Notes: a model not told the origin generated them from the letters alone. DNA of 22,699 nucleotides from Saccoglossus kowalevskii (GCF_000003605.2 NW_003116455.1:527593-550291), one strand, 5' to 3'; counted from the first letter of the stretch, positions 1 to 11,716 are shown. A program made the numbers and translations.

Positions 1-232
1 CTAGAACTAATAGTCATACAGTGTTTACAGGCATTAACAGGTGGGTTTACTCGAACTGATAGTTATACATTGTTTACAGGCATTAACATGTGGGTTTACT
101 AGAGCTTGTAGTCATACAGTGTTTACAGGCATTAACAGGTGGGTTTACTAGAACTGATAGTCATACAGTGTTTACATGCATTAACAGGTGGGTGTACAAG
201 AACTGATAGTCATACAATGGCATTAACAGGTG
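1..232. repeat. 49-bp minisatellite, about 4.7 copies
   Basis: Successive units start at 1, 50, 99, 148 and 197. Each opens with CTAGAACTGATAG or a close variant and ends in AGGTGGGTTTA. The first four are full 49-mers with a few substitutions each. The fifth has lost about 13 bases in its middle and runs into a T-rich stretch. The array probably continues to the left of the window, since the first unit starts at base 1. It lies in what should be the last intron of the gene that ends at 856. Confidence 0.93.
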
Positions 233-479
233 TTTTTTTTTATTGTTGACCTTTGACTGACTAGTGGCCAAAAACAATATTTGAACATGTCATTATCATT
301 TCTCATGCATCCATGCAAATGATCTGTTATTGCTGCACATCTGTTTCTTCTGTGATATAATTCAAAATGGCTCTCTGGTGGCCATGTTGGTTTTATTTAT
401 AAGTGTTCTTAAATAATAATTCAGACAAATCAAAACAGGGACTATGTCATTTACAAATTTGCTTATTTCCTACTTTCAG
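233..479 (+). other. 3' part of last intron, with splice acceptor
   Basis: This is AT-rich non-coding DNA between the minisatellite and the terminal exon. It ends in a pyrimidine-rich tract with TTTCAG, so the acceptor AG is at 478-479. The direct evidence is the acceptor followed by a long open frame. That the minisatellite belongs to the same intron is inferred. Confidence 0.6.
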
Positions 480-856
480 AATCTTCCAATACAACTGTAA
501 TTCCATTTGAACATGTCTATGAAGCACCTATACGCGAAGCTCTACAGTCTGTGTTTCATGAGTACCTGCACACAGCCATGTGGAACTCAGCAAGATATGG
601 CAGCAGTACCCAAATCATTGAAGTCATTGACATGAGCTTAAAATCAGCTGATCCACTGCCTTGTATTCCATCCCCAGACAGTAGTAGTAAAGATGTCAAT
701 GTATATGACAATTACAATGTTAAAGTAGAGTCCTGGAGAAGTGCCTGGAGTTTAGTACAGTTGATTTTACTGAGTGATATGCAAATTATTACTGGTGTTG
801 ATAAGGCTAAGAATGTCACTATGTCTTCTGGGGACAAACTTTTAGGATTATTATAG
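480..856 (+). CDS. Terminal coding exon, unrecognised protein (partial)
   Basis: After the TTTCAG acceptor at 478-479 a frame stays open from 482 to a TAG stop at 854-856, giving about 124 residues. Bases 480-481 complete a split codon, so the intron is phase 1. No ATG start is expected because this is the last exon of a gene entering from the left. The residues have normal protein composition: an acidic and aromatic start (IPFEHVYEAPIREAL), a mixed helical-looking middle (VFHEYLHTAMWNSARYG, then TQIIEVIDMSLKSAD), a Ser/Asp-rich loop (PSPDSSSKDVN), and a hydrophobic segment (WSLVQLILLSDMQIITGV) before a short tail ending GLL. It looks like the C-terminus of a large, mostly helical cytosolic protein, but I recognise no family. 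Frame and splice site are seen; the fold is a guess. Confidence 0.72.
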
Positions 857-1190
857 TTTGGAATTACAGAAGCTTAAGCGGTAAATCTTATCTTCAGTTT
901 ATTGGGGTAGTTCTTTAGTGGTTTTAGAATTCAACCACTTATAGCAATATATGTATATAGCATATAGTGAATTTTAGTTACATTAATATCAATGTAATGA
1001 GTTGTGTATTTGAAGAAAAATATATTTATTTTTATACCTAATATATTTGTATAATTGTTTTTTTTTGAAATAATATAGATGAGTGTGATTTTGATTGCAC
1101 AGCTGCCTGTCTCAGAAAGGACTAGCCTCCTGTTTGGGTTCACTTTTAAAGGGATGTTCAGGGTGCTTAGCATTTCGTTAGTCCTCTTTC
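857..1190 (+). other. Probable 3' UTR and flank of the upstream gene
   Basis: This is very AT-rich sequence after the TAG stop. I see no canonical AATAAA within about 300 bases; only weak variants such as AATATA occur. The mRNA end cannot be placed. No further exon is supported. Confidence 0.35.
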
Positions 1191-2700
1191 GGATGAGTCA
1201 TATCTAACACATGCCTGGACCAATCAAGTTTAAACTTCCCACACACATCAGAAATTATATATTGGACATACATATTAGTTTCATGATTTGATTCAAAACG
1301 ACTAATTGGCAGCCATTTTAATGCCAAAAATGTCTCAAAATCACATATATTCACATTTTCGAAATCTTATCTCAGTCGTGCATGGACACTCGTTGAAAAT
1401 AATTGGACTTTGTTGTATGTCATTTTATATTGCAAATTAGGTTCATTTTAAAAAATGCAGTTCCTAATCTATATATTCGACATGCGTGGAACGATTAACT
1501 TGACAATGCATCAGACGAAATATCAGATAAACCCAAATTCATTTTTTTTCACCATCAAATCCAAAATGGCTCACTGGCCATATTTCATACATGCCTGGGC
1601 CATACATACATCGTTCGAGGCATACAATGGTGTTCATAATAGGATAGCACATACATGTAAAATTAACACATCTAGTAATGTTTATATACAAATAATCAAC
1701 GATGAGCCAGTCAAATATATTTCCCACTATGCATTGCAGGGACTGAAAAGTCGTGCTTTAATTCTAGAATGTTGAAATATAGAGATGCAGAATATCTACT
1801 ACACTCACTTGACTGTTTTTCACATGTCTGTTGCTTTGTGTCTCATGATTGTTTAACATTAAAATGATTGACATTTGTATCTGATCGTCGAATGAGTACT
1901 TGTCCATATTGAGATATATTGCTCTGGAACAGCATTAATTGAAACAAAATCAGCCATTTTGAATACATGTATATATATAACATGATGTATAATGAATATA
2001 TAAAATTTGAATATAATCAGTCAAAGCATTTAAGAGATATGGCTCTAGATGCCCAATCATTAAAACAAAATGGCCGCCAGTCAGCCATTTTGAATCGGAT
2101 CTGAAAAATAAAATGATGTGCATCAGGAATCCGTAATGTCTAATGTATGTGCCAAGTTTGAACAAAATTCATCCATAAATGCCAGAAATGCTTGATATTT
2201 GATGATTTTTTAGCACAAAAATGGCCACCATTCAGCCATTTTGAGTAGGATCGTCAAACCAATCTATCTGTATATCTATAACATGATGTATAAAATTCAA
2301 ACATAATCAGTCAAAGCAAATCAGAGATGTGGCACTAAAACCACATTCATTAAAACAAAATAGCCGCCAGTCGGCCATTTTGAATCGTATCTAAAAAACA
2401 AAATTGTTTGCATCAAGGTCATGTAATGTTTAATGTATTGTATATACCAAGTTTGAACAAAATCCATCTGTAAACAGCTGAGAAATGTTTGATTTTGATG
2501 ATTGTTCAGTACCGCCATTCGGCCATCTTGAATCAGAACGTGAAAACAAATTGATGTGCATATGTATAATATTATGTATGATGTATGTGTGAAGTTTGAT
2601 TGTGATTGATCCAGGCATGTCTAAGCACAGTCAGCTGGCGCACACGTGATAATAAAATAAATACGATATTTACTACATGGGGGCCGCCATCTTGAATGAC
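1190..2700. repeat. Field of diverged repeats with AAAATGGC/GCCATTTT motifs
   Basis: Related blocks recur at about 1944, 2068, 2217, 2356, 2511 and 2680. Each is centred on a GC-richer core of the type AAAATGGCCGCCAGTCAGCC followed by ATTTTGAAT. After the core, phrases such as CCAAGTTTGAACAAAAT and AATCAGTCAAAGCA return with a higher-order period of about 290 bp (2068 to 2356, and 1944 to 2217). Weaker relatives occur near 1300 and 1560. Short minus-strand frames across it share the peptide pattern FFR-DSKW-TGG only because they translate the same repeat. I read it as an old dispersed or satellite-like non-coding family. Confidence 0.8.
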
Positions 2701-3540
2701 GCATAAAACTAAATAAGAGACAAGTTGTGAAACGCGTTTTTCAGATTCCTACAAATCAGGACAAAAATACCAATCTTTCACAAAAATACGGTCCGTTGGG
2801 GTTATATTAAGCCAACCGATAACAAAATTCGGCCGAATTCGTCGTTTTTGTGTTGCATACGAACACCTAATTACGCGAAGAACCTAGAACACTAAGCCGG
2901 GGTATTTGAAACCGAAATGGTCATCTAAGCGTTAGGCCGTCACTGATTGGCGGCTGTGCTGGAATGCCAATTTTTAGTTTCAAATATTATTAAAGTGTTT
3001 TTTTATTCTCAAACAAGGTACTAAATTAAATGTGCATAAATAAAGCAATGTATAGAAATTGAAATACTGCACACACAAAAGTTAGTTGTACATTGAACAC
3101 TGCAAATTTAAAATAAGGCTCACAATGGTATACTTTATACAAATAAAGAATCGAACGGGAAAGATTATATATCAAATTAGTGGTTCATGCTTATTTGAAT
3201 CTGAACATAACAGGCCAATTCTATCACACCTTGCTAGGCTCAAACTTCCACCCAATCAGAGCATTCCAAATAAACATGATTCCTCACAAATACTAGGGGG
3301 CGCTCTGACCAAAAAATTGCCATTATCTAAATAAAAAGAACTGATCAGTAATTTTAATAAAAAAAGTACATTTTTCTTAGTAATAGTGACACCTGTTGTT
3401 TAGTATGATGGATCCCCACGGTTAGATACAGGAGCATAGATGTTTATAATTAAAATTGTTTTCCATAAAAAACATGAAACCATCATAAATGGCCTTATAA
3501 ACAGCCTTTTACTTCATAGTGGGGTGGGTGGAGTAAAGCT
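2701..3540. other. No gene seen; CpG-richer stretch at 2730-2960
   Basis: No supportable reading frame is present. Bases 2730-2960 contain noticeably more CpG (CGCG, CGGCCGAATTCGTCG, TTACGCG) than the surroundings and an ATTGG box near 2946. The stretch directly follows the last GCCATCTTGAAT repeat core, so it may be part of that repeat rather than a promoter. From 3000 to 3540 the DNA is plain AT-rich spacer. Confidence 0.4.
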
Positions 3541-4180
3541 GTGATAATTGCATAACTTGTTGGCTTTCGTTTCGTCAGTCGTAGTGTTATTTTCGGTCGC
3601 GAGTTTGTGTTTATTTTTCTTGTTGATGGTATCTTTGATGTTGTTCATACAGCTATAGCTGACTTTGATTGCATTTCTGTTAAATATTTTCTTGAAATTG
3701 TTCCCGGTAGGAAAGCACTTGTCGATTAGATCCAGGAATCGCTTTCCGATACTGTTGCGGACGTTGCAGCTATATGGTGGGTTGAACCAAAAGACGTTGC
3801 TACGCGGCCGACTTTTTTTACCCTTCTCCGTGGGGGGATCACACTGTAATTGGTGTTTGTAGCCGCTTTCGCGTAGAGCCTTTGATAGGGTGGTACCGCG
3901 ATGTCAAACATCTTCTTATCTGACGATATTGAAGAAAGACGCTTGTTAATCCCGGCCGGGATATTCTTTGTGATGGCGGGTGGGTGATTACTCTCCTTGT
4001 GTACATATACCAAGTTGACATTAGGCTTTATGAAGGAACTGTACGAACTTTCAATGAGATTTAGCGTGACATCAAGGAAGTTTACGATTTTTTTGTTTGC
4101 TTCTATCGTGATCTTTAGGCCGTTGTTTTTAAACAGCGACAGATAGCTTTTTTGATTGTTCAGTCTCTTTGGGTGTGGCG
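3541..4180 (-). pseudogene. Penelope-like retroelement remnant (RT C-terminal part)
   Basis: Read on the minus strand, the segment encodes the region between the reverse transcriptase and the GIY-YIG nuclease linker of a Penelope-like element. In order: TPKETEQSKK; LFKNNGLKITIEA and VNFLDVTLNL; YVHKESNHPP with KNIPAGINKRLSSISSD; VPPYQRLRESGYKHQ; VFWFNPPYSCNV and GKRFLDLIDKCFP; IFNRNAIKVSYSCMNNI. This order and these motifs I recall from RT/GIY-YIG proteins of cnidarians, lancelets and echinoderms. Two single-base frameshifts break it, one near 4150 and one near 3882 (after PPYQR). Homology stops at LCN near 3550, just where the Cys-rich linker and nuclease should begin. The fingers and palm with the catalytic Asp residues are absent. 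It is therefore a dead, doubly truncated fragment. Assignment to Penelope-like elements rests on memory of the family. Confidence 0.72.
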
Positions 4181-5155
4181 TTTGTTTTATTTGAAATTGT
4201 AAATATATTTAAACATGATTCTTTACCTACTTTTTTTTATTTAGCATTTAATTTAAATCACATGTTTAAATGAATCACAAAATTACATTTAGATTTAGAT
4301 TTTAAGTTATATTCTTTTTATGAATAAAGTTCTGATTCTGAATTCAAAATAAAATTGTTACATATTAAAAATAAAATGAAAGTGGTGATTTTAAGTCAAT
4401 ATTACATGTAATCATTTCTGGAAAGTCTTTCCCTTGCACCCGACCCCTTACTCTATCTTAAAATCTGACCTGCATCTTCCTTAATTCTATTTATTTGGGG
4501 GTGGTGGAAAGTAGGGGATAGGGTTAGAGCATGGATGTAAAAAACGAATTTGTTTTTTTACCTCCAGGCTCCATGGTTATAGTTTAAATTGGGGTGGGTA
4601 CAAATCACAACACAATTTAATACAGGCAACAATTATTCATCTGTTTATAAAAGTCAAACTTTGGTTGCCATGTATGATAAAACATTTCTTATTTTCCCAT
4701 TTTTTTCACCGGGAAATTACAGAATTATAGGTTACAGCAATCATATTCAAAAATGTCATTCAATTTTCAAATTCGACTCGATAAGTGGGTGACTTCATGT
4801 AAAGTTTCGCCACTCTGTGCTAGACTTTAATTCCCATATTCTTTCCACAACAATCTGAATGTCAGATTAAAGTAACCAAATATACGTCAGTGGCTTCATA
4901 TATGCCTAATTGCCAGAAAATACTTCAGTCCGACCAATCTGTGCGAGGCAATGAAGTATAGTAAGACATAAACTTCCAAACGTGAAGCATAGTGACGACA
5001 ATGATTACAACGAACAACATTCAGCAATCCATGCTTTTCGGCGATTCTCTTTGGAAGTACTTGTATGATAGGCACACGACCGTCTCAATTCAGACACTCA
5101 TTAAATAAGTCCCGATACTCACCTATCTCACATACGAAAAGCTTCAATGAGTGAG
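4181..5155. other. No gene seen; AT-rich spacer
   Basis: I find no supportable exon here. A sequence AATAAAGTTCTGATTCTGAA at about 4323 resembles a polyadenylation signal or the 3' end of a non-LTR retroelement, but nothing upstream on the plus strand confirms either. The open frame at 4589-4792 has no splice or composition support. Confidence 0.4.
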
Positions 5156-5400
5156 ACTCAAAAGTTTTCAAAAGTAAAATGAAAATGTAATTTTAAATTC
5201 ATTTTCAAAAATAGAAGTATTTTTATATGCAAAAATAAAAGTTATTTTTCAAATGCAAATTCATTTTTAAAAATAAAAGTAAGTTTTTAAATATAAATCC
5301 ATTTTTGAAAATAAAATAACATTTCAAATTAAAATAACTTTCCAAAAATAAAAGTAAATTTTCAAACGAAAATTCATTTTCAAAAGTAAGGTGAGGATTT
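5156..5400. repeat. Imperfect A/T-rich tandem repeat
   Basis: The phrases AAATTCATTTTCAAAAATA and AAAAATAAAAGTAA alternate irregularly, with restarts near 5195, 5256, 5296 and 5370. It is a degenerate low-complexity array without coding potential. The spacing is not constant, so no single period can be stated. Confidence 0.7.
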
Positions 5401-5440
5401 CAATTTGCGATTTTCACTCTTGTTTTTAAATTTTGTATTG

Positions 5441-5486
5441 ATTTTAATCAACAAAACCATTTTAAAATGGTTTTGTTGATTAAAAT
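5441..5486. repeat. Perfect 46-bp palindrome, no spacer
   Basis: Pairing base by base from the centre between 5463 and 5464, all 23 pairs match out to 5441 and 5486; 5440/5487 is the first mismatch. Each arm contains the AATCAACAAAACCATTTT sequence or its complement. It follows directly after the A/T-rich tandem repeat. It could extrude as a cruciform or fold into a 23-bp hairpin. Confidence 0.97.
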
Positions 5487-6009
5487 ATTAAATATAAATG
5501 CTAGATATACTTGGTGCGTCTATGTCACAGCTCTCATTGAACTAATACAAACCAGTGAAAACAGAATATCTATCTATGAATGGGTAGCTACTGACTGAAC
5601 TGTAGCACTTCTATGGGCTTGCGGAAAGGGCCGTCCTACAGCCTTGTACGTTGCAACTAACAACACATGGTGACTCTAAAGTGTTCAGAACGTCCTCCCT
5701 GCATTCTGTCAATATTTATTTTTCTGATAATGATCACTCTTGTGTAGAAGTGATCTTGATGTTGCCCGTTTTGTGTGGGTGTCCAAACCTGGGGGACATG
5801 TTTGTACATTTTGCTTAAGTGTTTGAAGCATAGAGCCTTCCGGCACCCGCTGAACAAACTAAAAATGTGAAATTTCTCTTTTCAAGTCTTCTATTGAGGT
5901 TTAAATAATGCGCTAGGTTACAAAATAGTTTGGATTATGGTGTGCTACTCTTCTTCCTTACCTTCTTGATGTGTATAGGTCTTCATTATATATAATCATC
6001 AGAACACCA
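5487..6009. other. No gene seen
   Basis: This is mixed-composition spacer. The short minus-strand frame at 5657-5857 has no conserved motif and no convincing splice context. It is left unannotated. Confidence 0.4.
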
Positions 6010-6011
6010 AA

Positions 6012-6048
<37 letters not shown>

Positions 6049-6071
6049 TACAGATATATCATATGCATATG
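6010..6071. repeat. TA dinucleotide microsatellite
   Basis: An uninterrupted TA run spans about 6017-6042 and continues imperfectly to about 6060. The palindromic CATATGCATATG lies at 6060-6071. Confidence 0.95.
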
Positions 6072-9000
6072 ATTTATATAATTAAGTTATTGATAACAAA
6101 CAAGCATATATACTTTTTAAGGCATACAATATTGAGGGCGCTGGCTGCCAAAGATGAGTTGACATTAGACCCTTTACTTTGTATCACTTATATGCTAAGC
6201 AAGTAGTGGCGTGTATTGAATTTCACACTACAAACGAAGTAGGTCGAAAAGCCGCCGTTTCACTATAAAGCAATATATTCCAGAATAAAGTTGTTATCAC
6301 ATCTCAAGTTTGAAGAACAACGTTCGATTCGATGCATGGTATCTCTGCTGAATGAGCTAAGCAGGTGAATTAAGATTGAAAACAACATGTAGTCACTAAC
6401 AATATGCACATCAACAGGTGCATGTTCTCCAGGTATTGATAATTGTCCTTCCATACAAAAAGAGATACGTAACACACAAAACACACAAACGTAGCGACCG
6501 TCTAAAACTCGTTAAATTCGCAGTGTTACTTTGTTAACGTACGGCAACTCAGACAGAAATGGTAGTTAACGGTCTGCTTAGAGCATCCTTACGAATATGT
6601 TTTAACTATCAGCAAACACACACTTTCCTGTTGGACATATATCAACAAATTAAAATAATGATTCATCAATATTTGCACTGTGTTTTATTTAAATAACACA
6701 AAAGTTATAAGTATGCGTTCCAATTTGTTCATGGATACGTTTATGTAAACCTCGTGATGATGAAATGAACGTTCCAATGATTGTATTAACTCTGAACCGT
6801 CATCGGAACTCGAAATAACCTAGTCATTAGAGGGCTAGATACTATGGCAGATGCTGTTGTGTAAAATCTCAATCAAACATTTTCAATAGTTGATGAAGAA
6901 ATATATGTCCTCGCCAATCCCATACGTTGTACAATCTTACAGATTTACAATACTAGCAATTTAGCAATCTTATAGTAAGTTCTTTAAAGTTATTTATCTA
7001 TTTATATTCTGCTTATCAGTGCGTGCGACTGGCTTACAATAATCATGGATTAACTATGTTATACCATGAATTTGACGTCGTGTTTACAATATTGTTTCAT
7101 GACTGATTTAGTTGCCTATAGACAAGTCATAACTAAGTTCACTGTGAGTAGATCCGGTTGCGTTATGCAGTAAATATATTGTCCGGAGAATCTACACAAC
7201 TTTCAATGAAATCAATCAAAGGAAGCCCAGTATGTATCACATTTGTCTATATATTCAACACTAAACTGCTTTTCCGTAATTTTCCTTGCGACAAGATGAC
7301 AAGAAAACGTTAACCTGTGATGATCACCGGATGTGGTAATCTTTGTCTCCAATGTTACCGTAACAGAACTTTTAAAAGATTAATATTTCATACTAACTCT
7401 GTCTGTCTGTCCGTCCGTCCATCAATCAATCCATCCATTCATTCATACATTTGTGACATGAATGCATTGTGTGATTTGTATTTTTTGTGGAGAACTGCAA
7501 TCACACGAAGAACAATAATGAAAACTAGCACAAGGGTTCTTGAGGTAACAGGTCTTTGTTTACTTACTGCAGCACCAACGGCAGATCCTGCAGAGAATAT
7601 TACATATTGGGATCAAAAATAAAAATGCAAAAATACAATAAAATAGAATTCTCACTTAAAATTGCGTACAGCATCTGTATAACAGAAATTCTTTCAAAAA
7701 ACATCGATTTGGAATACAGAGCATGCCCCAATACATTTTAGCTACCAGGCATCAATTGGCCGGCTGATCACCGAAAATATCTAAATAAATGTAATGGATG
7801 AAACTTGTTGTCAGTGATAGCAGTACTCATGAATACATTCATCAACAAAAAGTATGAGACATCCCCCCCCCCTCAAATTACATCTGAGTGTTCTCTAAAA
7901 TCCTACAGTAACACATTTATCATACAGCAATGAATGACAAAGTTGTATATAAAGAAAATATATTCACATTTAATCTGTATATGATAACAAAACTGACCTG
8001 CATAGGATGGCGTCATAACAGAATGGAGCCTGGACACAATTCATCACTAGAGGGCACTCACCCAATATTCGTTTATATCAAATGCATTGAATTCAATACT
8101 ATGCAAAGGATCGGCATACAGTATCGGTTGATTGTTACATACAAGATAAACAATAGGAAAACAAAGAAGAAAAATGAAAAGGTACCATTTTATGGACACA
8201 CACTTCAACGATCTAACTAACAACAATAACTAATGACGAGACTTCGTAATGTTAAAGTAGTTATATGCTCACCATGTACTCAATATAGTAACATATTAAT
8301 ACATGCTCCTGGGATACTATTTCCTCCAGTAAAAGGAAACGTTTTTCTAATATCAGCAAGTGTAGATTTATCAGCTTTTCCAATAAGAGGAGTATTCCTA
8401 CCAGTGCAATGCGTCATTAAAAAGGGCATATGTCATTAGGTATCTGTTATTAAGAACCTCGCTATTTACATCTAACTGTCCCATTATTTTAAATGTGTGC
8501 AAAGAGTCTTAGACATAGTGTTTTTTTTATAGATGTAGGTGAGTGTTCAATAATATTTCTGATATTCATAATTTTCTGCTCTGAGTAGTTTTAAATGTAT
8601 TTTTTGTAATTAATAGTATACTAGTAATTAATATTGGTGTTTATTTATATACATATGATAATAATTACAGATATATCATCAAATGTTGCAGTCATTACTG
8701 CTTTTACAAAATTATGATGCGATGACTGAGGAGCCTTTTCAGATATTTCTGTTTAATATTTCTTTTTCTTTTTTTATATATTTCCTTACCCCAATGAAGT
8801 TCGAATAATTAAATTATTGATATTTATCATAAAATCATCATTTTAGTAGTCTTATGAAACACCGGCAATCTCAATCATGTAAAAAAATTCACTACCGGTA
8901 TTATGTAGATATGGCAAGAAGCAATCAGTGATATCACATAATATAGTTTATTTTCGTTGACGCTATTTGAAAATAATTTGTTGACAATTTACTTGTGAAC

Positions 9001-9660
9001 AACTATTAGAATATTAAGGTCTTGAGTGACTACGTGGCTTGTATTTCGATTTAGATAAAGGCAATTCTTGTTTGTTGTTATTTTATGACTGGGATTGAGG
9101 GCGTTGTTTGCTATTATATGTCCTTTTGAACTATGCTGTTTGGCTCACTGAGTGTAAGGTGGTAGATAACGCGCGTGACTGCTATGGCGTGGCAATTTCA
9201 GTTATCGTACGTAAGTTAGAATATTTGTTTGTTTGCATGTACTATTCATCAAAATATTTTATAGGCTAGAGTATTATGTCGTTGACAATCATGCCCAATC
9301 ACTCGTGAGAACCCTTTATTCGGTTTTGTACCAATTAGTGACGACTCAAACCATAGACCCTCTATGATAAATATGGTACTTGCCCCCATAAAACATGATA
9401 TTAATAAAGTTTTCCAGAAATGTTTATGCATAACGGGCAATATAAACGTTTTTTAGTATTATAAACACGTGATATTGTTAGACTGAGTAGTTGGTGCTGG
9501 TCAAGTCAGTGGGAGTAGGCGGAGAATATAAACCATTGTGAACTTGAAGTCCACATTATTTGTCAAGGTTTACATACTGTGTGATTGTTTATCACAGACA
9601 GTGTGCTCACATATAAAATATATAAAAGTGATATATATAACACTAAACTTAGGTTGTCTG
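6072..9660. other. Long stretch without supportable genes
   Basis: I read both strands and found no exon with both splice support and protein-like composition. The frames at 6263-6484, 7317-7622, 7930-8220, 8233-8439 and 9249-9440 are short and have no recognisable motif. The only structure seen is a C run at 7864-7873, the tetranucleotide block at 7400-7450, and a TATAAA at about 9527 in a mildly GC-richer stretch with no exon following. The duplication begins at the right edge. Confidence 0.45.
7400..7450. repeat. Compound tetranucleotide repeat
   Basis: The block steps through related 4-mers: GTCT twice, then GTCC, then ATCA, ATCC and ATTC, each in short tandem runs. Neighbouring 4-mers differ by one or two bases, as if successive point changes had been amplified by slippage. 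Confidence 0.85.
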
Positions 9661-10730
9661 CATGAATATACTTTACTGCTGAGCTCAATAAACCCAACAT
9701 GATGCAGATCGCGTGCATTATTTGGAGTAGAGATGTTGTGATCTACACAATCCTGATAGCATGCTGATTTCTGTTCAACAACCTGTACATGCGATACTAT
9801 CGAGACCCATGGGTAAATCCAAAATCATGACTGCAATGACAGCGTACTACCCATCGTAGGCACATCGTAGACCCATTCAATAAACAATAAATATTAGAAT
9901 AAATCAAGAATGAAACAATAAATTAAAATTAGAAGAATCTATAAAACAATAAACAATGAATAGATTTTTTAAAAATAAATAAGTAAATAAGTAAAACTGC
10001 GAATAACTAAATAAATAAAAGCTTTCACAAAAATGGCAGTCGCTAAGCATTTAACATTGTATTATATTGAACCACCTTTTCTGATGGAGAACATCACAAC
10101 AGCCATGAATTAAACACTTACTTTTTTGATTTGCTATATTTTGAAAGGTATTAAGATTTAATTATGTTAATTATCATTAAATATAAGCATAACAGTTTGA
10201 GGAGTATTTGTTCACAAGTTAATAATCAGTGATATGTCCACTGGGTTGAATGATATAGGTGAGGTGGTAACACTGAGCGACACTGAGCAATAACGTTTTT
10301 GAAGGCTATTGTCTGGGATATTAAATGGAAGAGGGAGAAATTGCATATTTGAAGGATATGGCCAGGAAGAGGATGACCTCCATATCTCATTACGTAGGAT
10401 TAGTTGACATACCAAGTCGATACTAATTTTACTATTATTAGTCAGTTATATTGTGAAAGTAAGCTGGCGGTGAAATAACATATAAAGTAAGCAAAATAAG
10501 GGATACATATTTTGCTAGTTCCGATTTTTAGTTAGATGCCTTTATTGAAAATCATAAACGATTTTCCCAATTGTAGTTATTGCTTTATCCGAAGTATGGG
10601 AAATAGTTCACCAGAAAGTGGTGTGTCGATTTTGCTCGGTAGAATGAATTCGTCCGTTATTATTACTGAATGAAATTATATCCCGCACGACTCAAATCTT
10701 TTGGCAGTTTCCCCAAATAATGTCCCTTTA

Positions 10731-10877
10731 CAGCGAGCGCAAGATATTTACATACACCTAACTCTCGCACCCGGTAGGTAATTACCGAAGGACTTTGCAA
10801 CATCCCCAGACACTTTCCTAGACACTCCAGTGACCGTTGTAGACGCAATAAAGTTACAGACACGCCTACGTGACAGT
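10731..10877 (+). repeat. Left terminal inverted repeat of the TA-flanked element
   Basis: This pairs with the complement of 11717-11862. Conserved blocks include TATTTACATACAC, CGGTAGG, GACTTTGCAACATCCCCAG, TGACCGTTGTA and ACGCAATAAAGTTACA. The 66-codon minus-strand frame across it is a by-product. Confidence 0.9.
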
Positions 10878-11716
10878 GGTTTCAGACGGATTCAACTATT
10901 ACAACATGTAAGCGTCCAGTCAAACCTTTATCAAACAATGATGTTTTACTAATTTTTTTTATCGGACACTCTAGTATTTCATGCATACATATGCTGGTCC
11001 ATTTAATAAATTCTATTTTGAACGTTTCGCGAAAATATTAAACCTAGTTGATACAAATATTCAAAAACGTCCCTAACATATAATGAAATTATCTAAATTA
11101 TCCTCGTGAGAACTGTTTAGTTTTGAGTGCAGTTTCTGATTTTGAACAATTATTGCTATTACATCAAGGCGTTTAGACGAAGACACTGAGATAGAGATTA
11201 TTCGTCTATTGCGAATCATCGAATACGGAGGAAGTTGGACTAACGAGGGCAACGGTTCAAGGGATTGTGCGGCACCTCTGTCGCATCAGTTGGATACGTC
11301 CCGGCCTTCGTGAACTAAAATCGTTGAGTTAATCGTATTTTGTTTGAGATCTGAAGGATATTTGAAACTGATATATGGTGAAACTAAGTAGAAGATTCCA
11401 GGGACCGGGCGATGATTGTTCTCGCAAACTAGCAATAGCACCTATCATCATGCGAGAAATTGAACGGGACACTCACAACTATTACTACTATTACTATTAT
11501 TAATATAAATCCATTGACAACATCTTAACAAACTACCAATCAAAAGAATTTACCATTTCTTATTAATATTTATTTCCAGTTTAATGTTCGTATTATATTT
11601 CTCCCAAGTGTTACACAGCAATGATTGTTGTATCTACAAAGCAATGGAATAGTCCAACTACCCCTTGTTCCTCGTGGCCAAACACCAAAGGCATACCGCG
11701 TCCGGTGTTTTGATTA

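Noticed and set aside
1950-2618. Three minus-strand frames sharing the pattern FFR-DSKW-TGG
   Set aside because: The peptide similarity comes from translating the same non-coding repeat; all frames stop at different places.
3665-3862. Plus-strand 65-codon frame
   Set aside because: It is antisense to the Penelope-like remnant, which explains the sequence fully on the minus strand.
10663-10863. 66-codon minus-strand frame
   Set aside because: It runs across the left terminal inverted repeat and the flank, so it crosses an insertion boundary and cannot be an old gene.
11200-11320. GC-richer stretch in the transposon that might be a relic of a helix-turn-helix domain
   Set aside because: Translations in all frames give no convincing transposase motif and are soon interrupted.
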